Origin: Microcystis aeruginosa W13-11
GTDB lineage: Bacteria; Cyanobacteriota; Cyanobacteriia; Cyanobacteriales; Microcystaceae
DNA length: 64,000 nt
Direction of reading: 5' to 3'
Assembly: GCA_009995705.1 (NCBI GenBank)
Contig: JAADBR010000016.1
Span: 1 to 64,000 of the forward strand
The notes under the pieces were generated by a model. The model worked only from the letters and a program-made list of their open reading frames with translations. It was not told the origin of the DNA and made no database searches. A program made the translations under genes and the position numbers. The stretch's first letter is position 1. Each line of letters opens with the position of its first letter. Shown here in pieces: positions 24,591-32,605 of the stretch.

Positions 24591-24986
24591 TTAAGGTTTT
24601 AAATTTTCTCCTCGAATAGACCAAGTAATTGTGGCACTGGTAAAAGCAGTGATAGCGACAATAGCTACTTGTTTCCAGTTTTTTAATTCCCCAACTTTCT
24701 CGATTAGATCGGGGATTTTTTGGGTTAATACTGCTTGGGATTGAATTGTTCCTTCAATTTTAGCCGTGATAATTTTGACTTCCGTGATTTCTTTGTGTAG
24801 GTTAATAAGTTGCTTGTTATTTTCTTCTCTCAGGGTTTCTAGTTGTTGGCGATTATCTTCCTTTAGCGTATCAATTTGCTCGCGGGTGTCTTCTCGCGGG
24901 GAAGTCATCTGCTCGCGGTTTTCCTGTCCCATTGCCGAGAGTAAGTCTTTCAATTTTTGAATGTCATTGCTAGTAACAGTAGTCAT
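24591..24986 (-). CDS. Coiled-coil protein with one C-terminal membrane helix
   Basis: This is a 131-residue protein. Residues about 1-75 are a highly charged coiled coil with repeated REDTREQ / KEDNRQQ / REENNKQ units. A less charged helix follows, and a tail-anchor segment VAIVAITAFTSATITWSI lies near 108-125. I recognise no enzyme family. Such small tail-anchored coiled-coil proteins are common hypotheticals in bloom cyanobacteria, often next to Uma2 or DUF3782 genes. Confidence 0.7.
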   Translation of the reverse strand: MTTVTSNDIQKLKDLLSAMGQENREQMTSPREDTREQIDTLKEDNRQQLETLREENNKQLINLHKEITEVKIITAKIEGTIQSQAVLTQKIPDLIEKVGELKNWKQVAIVAITAFTSATITWSIRGENLKP

Positions 24987-25033
24987 AGAATTACCCCTAA
25001 GAGAATCTATTTAACCAGCATCTTTTAATTTTA

Positions 25034-26665
25034 TTATGCTTCACTGACGCTAAAAAGGTCAAATTCATCAAATTTAATTACCTCGGAATCAGGATAACGA
25101 GTATCAAAACGATAACTGCTCACGGTTCCTTTTTCTGTATCTAAAATGCTAAAAACCGTCACATCATTACTGGCAATATAGGGTAAAGGTTGATTAACCC
25201 AATCCATTAGAGGGGCAATATTCGGGATAATTGCTGGTAATCCATTGGGATTACCGATAGCCGCATAATTTCTATCAAGAGGGACAGGACGTTTTTTATC
25301 ACCTAAATAAGCACCATAACTATTACCAACGTTAGAAGATTCGAGAAAATTCATACCATTAGGACTAAGAAAACGATTCCATAAATGGGAATGACCATAA
25401 AAAACCAAATTAACCTTAGCTGATTCTAATAAAGGAATCAGATCACGAATAATATAATCATTTTCTTGAGGATAATCATAACGTACCGATGTAACTTTTC
25501 CCGTGGCATCCCGTTGAATTGTCGGCACGGGATCGGTGTAAGGTGGAACGATATTTACTCCTAGGGTATGGGGAGGATGATGAAACATAACTACTTTATA
25601 TTTAGCCTCTTGAAATTCTCGACTACTTAACTCTTTTTCTAACCATTGATATTGAGAACTACCCTGGGCAATTGGCTCAAAAATATGCTGACCATAACCC
25701 CAGTGATCTGGTCTATCTAAGTCTGTTTGATTTTCGTAATATCTTCCCCTTGCATTGGGTTCTAAATTGGGATTTCTCCAGATATTAGTAACATATAAAA
25801 CCACCAAACGAATATCACCAAAGTTTAGAGAATAATATTTATTTTGAGGCAAAGAAAAAATTTCTTCGTAGGTTTCTGTGTTAAAAGCATAATTTTTTAA
25901 CCAGTTTTCATTAATTGCTGCTGTATCCCCCGCTAGTTTTTTAGCAATAAACTGAGGAATAGCATCTTTAAACTGTTCATTTAAACCTCTAGAAGTAGAA
26001 AATCTGCCCATAACTTCATGATTACCAAGAGCAGGAAATAAGGGAGCATTTTGAATAATTTCTCCCCCTTTATAAATAGTCTGAATACCATTCTTGATAA
26101 GAGGATAATTAGCACGACCTTGTAAACAGGGAAAGAATGCCCCACCGCGACTATCATCAAACCATTCGGAAGCTCGATCGGGTATATTAACTAGATCTCC
26201 CGCTAAAAAAACCGCATCTACCTGTCCAATAGTTTCGCTAACTTTTTGTAAATTAGCGGCAGTCATAGGCATTAATTGATGATCGGAAGTGAGCAGAATT
26301 TTGAGATTAGTTCCTTTTTTTGGTCTTGGGGTAAGGGTATAAATATCACTTCTAATCGCTGTATTTTCTTGAAAACTGGTGACTTGATAGGGAATCCTTT
26401 CCCCGGGATTTAAATCAGTAATTTCGACCTGATGTCGCCAGATTTCTCGATCGGTTAAAGATTGATAAGCTTCAAGGGTTCTCGATTGAGCATCTTCTCT
26501 AACTCTAGTTAATTTGCTAGTACGAGCGGGGGCCACTTTCTCTAGTTTTTCCCCGTAGCGTACCTGATGACGAGTGCCAAAAAATTCCGTAAACCAAACC
26601 ACTTGTATTGATATTTCGGTGGGTAATTGTAAAAAAGGTTCGGTTAAAAGTTGATTCTTGTTCAT
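25034..26665 (-). CDS. Calcineurin-like metallophosphoesterase (purple-acid-phosphatase style)
   Basis: The ATG at 26663-26665 is chosen (543 residues, MNKNQLLTEPFLQLP). The open frame upstream starts with TTG and adds a doubtful hydrophobic stretch. Residues about 20-120 form a fibronectin-like N-domain. The metal motifs follow in order: TSDHQLM (D-x-H), AGDLVN, ALGNHEVMG, VVMFHHPPH and FYGHSHLW. The N-domain plus catalytic domain is the layout of purple-acid phosphatase-like or PhoD-like enzymes. No signal peptide is seen with this start. The natural substrate is unknown. Confidence 0.85.
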   Translation of the reverse strand: MNKNQLLTEPFLQLPTEISIQVVWFTEFFGTRHQVRYGEKLEKVAPARTSKLTRVREDAQSRTLEAYQSLTDREIWRHQVEITDLNPGERIPYQVTSFQENTAIRSDIYTLTPRPKKGTNLKILLTSDHQLMPMTAANLQKVSETIGQVDAVFLAGDLVNIPDRASEWFDDSRGGAFFPCLQGRANYPLIKNGIQTIYKGGEIIQNAPLFPALGNHEVMGRFSTSRGLNEQFKDAIPQFIAKKLAGDTAAINENWLKNYAFNTETYEEIFSLPQNKYYSLNFGDIRLVVLYVTNIWRNPNLEPNARGRYYENQTDLDRPDHWGYGQHIFEPIAQGSSQYQWLEKELSSREFQEAKYKVVMFHHPPHTLGVNIVPPYTDPVPTIQRDATGKVTSVRYDYPQENDYIIRDLIPLLESAKVNLVFYGHSHLWNRFLSPNGMNFLESSNVGNSYGAYLGDKKRPVPLDRNYAAIGNPNGLPAIIPNIAPLMDWVNQPLPYIASNDVTVFSILDTEKGTVSSYRFDTRYPDSEVIKFDEFDLFSVSEA

Positions 26666-26781
26666 TGTCGCTAAAAGATAACTAATTATAATTAAAAAAG
26701 CTGGGTTAATATAACAACCACCTTTTGAGATGCTCAAGTTAAAGAGGACTAACAAGACTTTTAACCCATCTTCAGGTAGTT

Positions 26782-27226
26782 TTAGTGACAGACTCCCGTG
26801 AAGGAATCACCACCATGCTTAACTGTAATGGTGCGAAGATTGTTTTCTAGGGTAAAACTAACCGGTGTTCCTGCTTGACTTTTTCCGCTAAAAGTATTTC
26901 TACCTTGGCAGGTAGTGACAGCTAATCCCACTGGCTGCATTTCTGGGGGAGTTGCGGCAGCAAAATTATCAATCGTTACGGTGTTATCGTCTTTGTTAAT
27001 TACCAAAATTTGCCCTTCCACCACATCGCTAACTGGGGAAACCATTGTCAGTGTCACCGGTTCTTTTTTGTTGATTGAGTCATCATCAATTTCAGAAGTA
27101 TAAACATCGAGTTTTACTCCCTCCTAGACTAGGCGTTTGGGCAAATGTCGGCTGAATTAAGACGCTAGGGACACCGATCAGGGTAGCAGTGGCTAAAAGA
27201 GCGGTTTTAGTCAGATTTTTAAGCAT
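26782..27226 (-). pseudogene. Small secreted protein interrupted by a one-base frameshift
   Basis: ATG at 27224-27226 gives MLKNLTKTALLATATLIG, then a signal peptide ending PTFAQ and TPSLGG. At about 27115-27122 (GGAGGGAG on the minus strand) the frame must shift by one base to continue VKLDVYTSEIDDDSINKKE, then VVEGQILVINKDDNT, and end GGDSFTGVCH. Both halves look coding and join exactly, so a single-base indel is the simplest explanation; sequencing error remains possible. Intact, it would be about 147 residues, exported, with two Cys (CQG and VCH) possibly disulphide-linked. The family is not recognised. Confidence 0.7.
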
Positions 27227-27427
27227 GAATTTCTCGGTGCAACTGAACTTCTCTGAGGTTTTTAGCACATTACCTGTGCTACGAGAAATCAAGATAACAC
27301 AAAAATTGGCTAGAAATTTTGATAAAGTGTTGAGTGAGATTCTGGGCTTTTACTGCCATTAAATCGACAAAATAGCCAGAAAATCTGGGTTAAATCCTAA
27401 TAACTAGCAGATTCCTTATTTTATCGG

Positions 27428-29170
27428 CTAATCTAAAACCTTAGACTCTAACTGCTGCTGTTGCCAGAGATTTTGATAGACTCCGGGGATTGCGATTAAC
27501 TCCTCGTGGGTTCCCATCTGGACAATTTCTCCGCGATTCATGACAAAAATGCGATCAGCAGTGGCAGCGGCCAATAATTGATGGGAGATAAAAATCACGG
27601 TTTTTTGGCTTTCTTGAGCGAGATTTTCCAAAATAGCCGTGGCCGTTTGATTATCGACGCTAGATAGGGCATCATCAAGGATTAAAATCGGTGCTTGGAT
27701 GGCTAAAGCACGCGCTAAAGAGGCCCGCTGACGTTGACCCCCGGAAAGAGTAATCCCACGTTCTCCCACTAAAGTTCCGTATTTTTGCGGGAAATTCTCG
27801 ATTTCTTCCTCAATTCTCGCTTGTTTGGCCGCCGATTTCACTGCCGAAAAATTCAGCAGCGGATCGCCATAACGGATATTATCTTCAATGGTGGTACTAA
27901 ACAAAAAACTTTCTTGGGGAACATAAGCGATCGCTTTTCGCAGATCTTCAAGAGCAATTTGAGTCACATCTTGATTATCAATAAATAACTGTCCCTCGGC
28001 AATATTCAACAGACGGGGAATAGCGTTAGCAAGGGTAGATTTTCCCGATCCGATCGCACCGACAATCGCTACTGTTTCCCCCGGATTAATGGTAAAAGAA
28101 AGAGATTTTAAGGCTGGTTCCTTAGCATCAGGATGGGAAAAAGTCAAGGCTTTGGCGGTAATTTTTCCTTGAATATTTTTTAAGTGAATACAATCGGCAT
28201 TGTCTTTAATTTTAGCCTCAGCTAACAGGATAGTTTCCAGGCGATCAATACTTACTTCTCCCTGTTGGTAGGCCGTAATAGTGAAACCTAATAAGGCAGT
28301 AGGAAAAACTAATCTTTCGGCTAAAATTAACAGAGCAATAAAGTCCCCAATGGTGATATTACCCGCTATAATTTGTCTAGTACCTAGGGCAAGCAAGGCC
28401 AATAAACTTACATAGGCTAAAGCTTCAATCAGGGGAAAAAGAAGATTACGAGTCTGGACTAAATCTAAATTAGCCTGTAGTAATTCACGATTTCTTTGCT
28501 TAAATGCTAGGCACTCGTTACCTTCTTGGGCATAGATTTTAATCAGAGTAATACCACTCATATCCTCTTGAATTAAATCGCTCAGATGCGAGAGTTTTTC
28601 TTGTACTTTTTGCTGTTGCCGCTGGAGACGACCACTAAATAACTGCACAGCAATTAACATCAAAGGATAGACAGAAATGGCGGCAACTGAAAGGGGAATA
28701 TGAATCGCTAACATCACGGGCAAAGTTAATCCATAGGCAAAAAAAGTATTAGCCAAACTGAGCAAAGCAAACCCCACCAGACGACGGATATTATCTACAT
28801 CGCTAGTGGCACGGTTGATTAAATCTCCTGAAGTTTGTCGAGAAAAATAGGCAGGTTCGAGGGTTAATAAATGCTGAAAGATTTTTTGTTTAAGATCGAA
28901 CTCTACCTGACGACCGATCCCGAATAATAGCACTCTGGAAATCATGCGGATAAACCACATAATTGAGGCTAAAGCGACAATAATGATCACATAGTAAATG
29001 ATTTTTTGGAAGTCAAAAGATTTACTCAAATCATCGATGCTATCCCGGATTAAAAGCGGTATGTAAACACCCAAAAGATTAACAATCAGCAAAGCAACTA
29101 CCCCCCCAGTTACTATTTGCCAATGGGGTCGTAGATAATTTGCTAGTTTTTTAATGCGAGAATAAGCCAT
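27428..29170 (-). CDS. ABC exporter, fused permease and ATPase (MsbA/LmrA type)
   Basis: The 580 residues include six predicted membrane helices in the first about 310. The ATPase follows: Walker A GAIGSGKST (about 370), Q-loop YVPQESFLF, signature LSGGQRQRASLARAL, Walker B ILILDDALSSVD and switch His FISHQ. It probably works as a homodimer or with a second half-transporter; the substrate is unknown (lipid or drug). The ATG is preceded by CACTGATAACTGATT, the same heptamer-repeat leader seen before nrtB. Confidence 0.92.
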   Translation of the reverse strand: MAYSRIKKLANYLRPHWQIVTGGVVALLIVNLLGVYIPLLIRDSIDDLSKSFDFQKIIYYVIIIVALASIMWFIRMISRVLLFGIGRQVEFDLKQKIFQHLLTLEPAYFSRQTSGDLINRATSDVDNIRRLVGFALLSLANTFFAYGLTLPVMLAIHIPLSVAAISVYPLMLIAVQLFSGRLQRQQQKVQEKLSHLSDLIQEDMSGITLIKIYAQEGNECLAFKQRNRELLQANLDLVQTRNLLFPLIEALAYVSLLALLALGTRQIIAGNITIGDFIALLILAERLVFPTALLGFTITAYQQGEVSIDRLETILLAEAKIKDNADCIHLKNIQGKITAKALTFSHPDAKEPALKSLSFTINPGETVAIVGAIGSGKSTLANAIPRLLNIAEGQLFIDNQDVTQIALEDLRKAIAYVPQESFLFSTTIEDNIRYGDPLLNFSAVKSAAKQARIEEEIENFPQKYGTLVGERGITLSGGQRQRASLARALAIQAPILILDDALSSVDNQTATAILENLAQESQKTVIFISHQLLAAATADRIFVMNRGEIVQMGTHEELIAIPGVYQNLWQQQQLESKVLD

Positions 29171-29171
29171 A

Positions 29172-29195
29172 ATCAGTTATCAGTTATCAGTGAGC
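29172..29195 (-). repeat. TGATAAC heptamer repeat immediately before a start codon
   Basis: On the minus strand two CTGATAA-type units end directly in TTATG of the ABC exporter gene. The last 15 bases before the ATG are the same as before nrtB (31667-31681). Confidence 0.75.
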
Positions 29196-29240
29196 AGTTA
29201 GAACAGGGAACGGGTAAAAGAGGGAATAGTCCCCAAGATT

Positions 29241-29375
29241 TTATTTTTTCTCCTTGTCCTGATTTGGTGGCGGTTTAACATTAGAACCACCCCAGGGCGG
29301 TTTACCGGGGGGTTTATCAATTTTAGCTTGATAGCCGTCGTTTTTCTGAACCCGTCGTTTTTGTTTTTCGGACAT
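29241..29375 (-). CDS. Small proline/lysine-rich conserved-looking ORF (44 aa)
   Basis: ATG at 29373-29375, 44 codons: MSEKQKRRVQKNDGYQAKI, then DKPPGKPPWGGSNVKPPPN and a Lys-rich end. It is strongly basic, with a PPGKPPWGG core and no hydrophobic segment. I recall similar short cyanobacterial hypotheticals but not a function. It lies 70 bases upstream of the ABC exporter on the same strand. Confidence 0.55.
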   Translation of the reverse strand: MSEKQKRRVQKNDGYQAKIDKPPGKPPWGGSNVKPPPNQDKEKK

Positions 29376-30183
29376 TTAAGTTACCTCTGTTTGATGCTGC
29401 CAAAATTCAATCAGCTAAGACGTATTTAAACCGCTTATTCTTAGATTAGCCGAATCTCCCTCAATCTCTTTACTGTTGCAAGAGTGCAAGAGTGCCTCAT
29501 CTCCACAAGCAATTTAAATACGCGGGCAGCTTATTACATTTTGGGCGCACGCAGTTCGATAAACTCACTGACCACGATGCGCCCCTACCTTGGCGCAATA
29601 ACATTATTGTAGGGGCGAATTGCCTTCGCCTTCTTTTAATAACTTCTGCTGCTCACCATCACTGGGAGAGATTCACAAATGTGAGCTGCACCCAACTGGT
29701 AATCATTGAACTGCAAACTCAAATCCGATAACTGAGTCAAGATGGCTAAAAATCCCCATCGTCCCACCATGCGTTACAGACAAATTTGTATGCTTTTATT
29801 ACATGGCTGACAATATTTTGTAACAATCTATACTATCTTTCCCGTTGAAGACTGTAAATTTAAGTTAATTGCTTCGGTAATAACCCTGAAATAAGCTGAT
29901 CTTTCTAGCCCAGATGACCAAAAACCGACCCTATCTATCTATTGACTCCTTAAAACTGTTATGCTTCTAGAAAAAATCTCTTAGACAAAAACTACTGCTA
30001 AATCTCCCCAGATGGAGAAGCAAAAGCGATCGAGAGATACAAATAATTAAAGCACCCTTACTGAATCAACAGTTACTTTCCAGAAATCTTCTCGGTTATC
30101 ACCGCAGTCAGTTGGGGGAAATAATGAGAATTTTTCACCGTTTCATCACCTTTGTTTAGTTTCTAATCACGATTTTTTAGTCC
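29376..30183. other. Long leader/spacer upstream of the nitrate transporter operon
   Basis: About 800 bases without a convincing gene. The left part holds a dispersed repeat, GTAGGGGCGAATTGCCTTCG (29610-29629). The right part holds the NtcA-like promoter (29820-29860) and about 320 bases of leader before nrtA. Another partial symmetry, GTTACAGACAAATTTGTATG (29773-29792), lies about 30 bases upstream of the NtcA box and could be an extra regulator site. Confidence 0.5.
29820..29860 (+). promoter_or_regulatory. NtcA-activated promoter upstream of nrtA
   Basis: GTAACAATCTATAC (29820-29833) matches the NtcA consensus GTA-N8-TAC exactly. It is followed after 21 bases by TAAATT (29855-29860), fitting the -10 form TA-N3-T; the canonical NtcA to -10 distance is about 22 bases. 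NtcA activates nitrogen-assimilation operons when 2-oxoglutarate is high. The first gene, nrtA, starts about 320 bases downstream of the -10 box. Confidence 0.75.
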
Positions 30184-31509
30184 ATGAGTAAACTTTCCAG
30201 ACGTAGATTTATCTTCACTGCTGGGGCAACTGCCGTAGGAACCGCAATTCTCCACGGTTGCGCCACTCCCAATAATACCGCAACCAGTCCCTCCCCGGCG
30301 GCCGGCAGTCCTGCCGCTTCCCCCGTTGCTGGTGGAGAAACTCCCGAAGTCACCAGCGCTAAACTAGGTTTTATTGCCCTCACTGACTCTGCCCCCTTAA
30401 TTATCGCCAAAGAAAAAGGTTTATTCGCTAAACACGGGATGCCTGATGTGCAAGTGATGAAACAAGCCTCTTGGGCTGCCACCAGGGATAACCTCGAATT
30501 AGGTTCGGCGGGTAACGGTATCGATGGGGCGCATATTTTATCCCCCATGCCCTACCTAATGACCTTGGGCAAAATCACCAAACAGCCCGTACCGATGTAT
30601 ATTCTGGCGCGTTTGAATACCAACGGTCAAGGGATTTCTGTGGCTAACGAATACATGGATCTAAAAGTTGCCCTCGATAGCGGTGTACTGAAAGAATCCT
30701 TCGCTAAAGCTAAATCTGCGGGCAAAGAAGTTAAAGCTGCTGTCACTTTCCCCGGTGGTACTCACGATCTCTGGATGCGCTATTGGCTAGCCGCCGGCGG
30801 CATCGATCCGAATAAAGATCTATCCCTAATTGTTGTTCCTCCGGCACAAATGGTGGCTAACATGAAAGTCGGCACGATGCAAGCTTTCTGTGTGGGGGAA
30901 CCTTGGAACGCCCAATTAGTTAACAAAAAACTCGGTTATTCAGCCCTGATTACTGGGGAACTGTGGAAGGATCACCCCGAAAAAGCCTTCGCTTTACGCG
31001 CCGATTGGGTGGATAAAAATCCCAAAGCGGCAAAAGCTTTAACCATGGCTGTTCTGGAAGCGCAGCAATGGTGCAATGATCCCGCTAATGTTAAGGAAAT
31101 GTGCGAGATTATTTCAGGACGGGAATGGCTGAAAATTGACCCCGCCGATATCTTGGGCAGAATGCAGGGTAATATCGATTTCGGTGATGGTCGCAAGATC
31201 GAAAATAGCCCCGTAGCCATGAAATTCTGGGCTGATAACGCTTCCTATCCCTACAAGAGTCATGATACTTGGTTTGTGACTGAAGACATCCGTTGGGGCT
31301 ATATTCCCGCCGATACAGACATCAAAGCTTTAGTTGATAAAGTTAACCGGGAAGATATCTGGAGAGAAGCCGCCACAGCCCTCAATGTTCCGGCCGATCA
31401 AATTCCCACCTCTATCTCCCGCGGTGTGGAAACTTTCTTTGATGGTGTTACTTTTGACCCCGAAAATCCCACCGCTTACCTGAAATCTCTCAAGATTAAA
31501 AAGGTTTAA
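30184..31509 (+). CDS. nrtA: Nitrate/nitrite ABC transporter substrate-binding lipoprotein
   Basis: The 441 residues begin MSKLSRRRFIFTAGATAVG, a twin-arginine-like signal, with lipobox LHGC at about 24-27 followed by a Ser/Pro/Ala-rich linker. The mature part has the NrtA/CmpA signatures LGFIALTDSAPLIIAKEKG, KQASWAATRDNLELG, FPGGTHDLWMRYWLAAGG and CVGEPWNAQ. It binds nitrate or nitrite in the periplasm. The bicarbonate homologue CmpA is very similar, but the NtcA-type promoter and the NrtA-like WKDHPEKAFALRADWVDK favour nitrate. It is followed by nrtB, nrtC and nrtD. Confidence 0.88.
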   Translation: MSKLSRRRFIFTAGATAVGTAILHGCATPNNTATSPSPAAGSPAASPVAGGETPEVTSAKLGFIALTDSAPLIIAKEKGLFAKHGMPDVQVMKQASWAATRDNLELGSAGNGIDGAHILSPMPYLMTLGKITKQPVPMYILARLNTNGQGISVANEYMDLKVALDSGVLKESFAKAKSAGKEVKAAVTFPGGTHDLWMRYWLAAGGIDPNKDLSLIVVPPAQMVANMKVGTMQAFCVGEPWNAQLVNKKLGYSALITGELWKDHPEKAFALRADWVDKNPKAAKALTMAVLEAQQWCNDPANVKEMCEIISGREWLKIDPADILGRMQGNIDFGDGRKIENSPVAMKFWADNASYPYKSHDTWFVTEDIRWGYIPADTDIKALVDKVNREDIWREAATALNVPADQIPTSISRGVETFFDGVTFDPENPTAYLKSLKIKKV

Positions 31510-31661
31510 ATCGGTGAGCAGTAATCAGTGACCAGTAATCAGTTCAGTTAAACATGATTGGCTGATAACTGGTAATTAATAACTGATAACTGAAATTCTT
31601 TGGGGTCAAGCCAAGATCAAAGCTGATCAATGAACCACTGAACCCCTCAAGCCCTGATAAC

Positions 31662-31681
31662 TCAACCACTGATAACTGATT
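31662..31681 (+). repeat. TGATAAC heptamers at the nrtB start
   Basis: CTCAACCACTGATAACTGAT immediately precedes ATG of nrtB; more degenerate units fill 31515-31600. The Shine-Dalgarno position is occupied by the repeat. Confidence 0.7.
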
Positions 31682-32509
31682 ATGGCTGTTTCTATTTCTC
31701 GTCGTTCTCAAGGTCCGAAATGGGTAAAAGACCTGCAAAAAAAATTACCCAAACTAGCAACTTCGGCGATTGCTTTATTAATTTTCCTTCTCCTCTGGCA
31801 AATACTCTGTTTTAGTCCCGATGCTCCCCTTCCTAGTCCCACCAAAGTGGTTAGCGATACCTGGGAATTAATTATTAATCCCTTCTTCAATAATGGTGGC
31901 ACGGATGTGGGATTATTCTGGCAAATTTTAGCTAGTTTACAACGGGTGGCCGTCGGGTTTACCCTTGCTGCTATTGTTGGCATCGCTGCGGGTATTTTAA
32001 TCGGTAGTAGCGCCCTAATTTATGATGCGATCGATCCGATTTTTCAAATCCTGCGTACCGTTCCCCCCCTAGCTTGGCTACCCATCTCCCTAGCGGCTTT
32101 TCGCAATAACGAACCTAGTGCCATATTTGTAATTTTTATTACAGCAATTTGGCCAATTATTATTAACACAGCCGTGGGAGTACAACAGGTTCCCCAAGAC
32201 TATAAAAACGTCTCTAGAGTGCTGAAATTATCCAAAGTTGAATACTTTTTCAACATTCTTTTTCCCGCTACTGTTCCCTACGTTTTCACAGGATTAAGAA
32301 TCGGTATCGGTTTATCTTGGTTGGCGATTGTAGCGGCAGAAATGCTGATCGGTGGCGTAGGAATTGGCTTCTTTATCTGGGATGCTTGGAATAGTTCCAT
32401 GATCAGTGAAATTATCCTCGCTCTGATTTATGTGGGTATTGTTGGTTTCTTACTCGATCGCCTCATGGCCTACATCGCTAAATTAGTTGTACCGGAAGAA
32501 AATAAATAA
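31682..32509 (+). CDS. nrtB: Nitrate ABC transporter permease
   Basis: The 275 residues have about six membrane helices, starting after a basic N-terminus at about 28. The permease coupling motif region EAA-like is seen around KLSKVEYFFNILFPATVPYV (EAA---G-----I-LP equivalent). It is the integral-membrane part of the nitrate importer, a homodimer in the inner membrane. It starts 172 bases after nrtA, with heptamer repeats between. Length and motif match NrtB/CmpB; the nitrate assignment rests on operon context. Confidence 0.88.
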   Translation: MAVSISRRSQGPKWVKDLQKKLPKLATSAIALLIFLLLWQILCFSPDAPLPSPTKVVSDTWELIINPFFNNGGTDVGLFWQILASLQRVAVGFTLAAIVGIAAGILIGSSALIYDAIDPIFQILRTVPPLAWLPISLAAFRNNEPSAIFVIFITAIWPIIINTAVGVQQVPQDYKNVSRVLKLSKVEYFFNILFPATVPYVFTGLRIGIGLSWLAIVAAEMLIGGVGIGFFIWDAWNSSMISEIILALIYVGIVGFLLDRLMAYIAKLVVPEENK

Positions 32510-32579
32510 GTTTAATTGTGTAGATAAAAGTGGGTGAGTTTCAAAACTAAATTATTAGCTACCAAACCCACCCCACACC

Positions 32580-32605
32580 CGATAACTAATAACTGATAAC
32601 TGAAA
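32580..32605 (+). repeat. TGATAAC heptamers at the nrtC start
   Basis: CCGATAACTAATAACTGATA continues to ACTGAAA just before the nrtC ATG (32606). Degenerate heptamer units replace a recognisable Shine-Dalgarno. Confidence 0.7.

Noticed and set aside
29492-29731. 79-codon frame upstream of nrtA
   Set aside because: It runs across a dispersed repeat (GTAGGGGCGAATTGCC) and has no consistent codon bias or motif.
30177-30548. Minus-strand open frame opposite nrtA
   Set aside because: It lies entirely antisense to a strongly supported gene, is rich in Ala/Pro from the linker codons, and has no family features.
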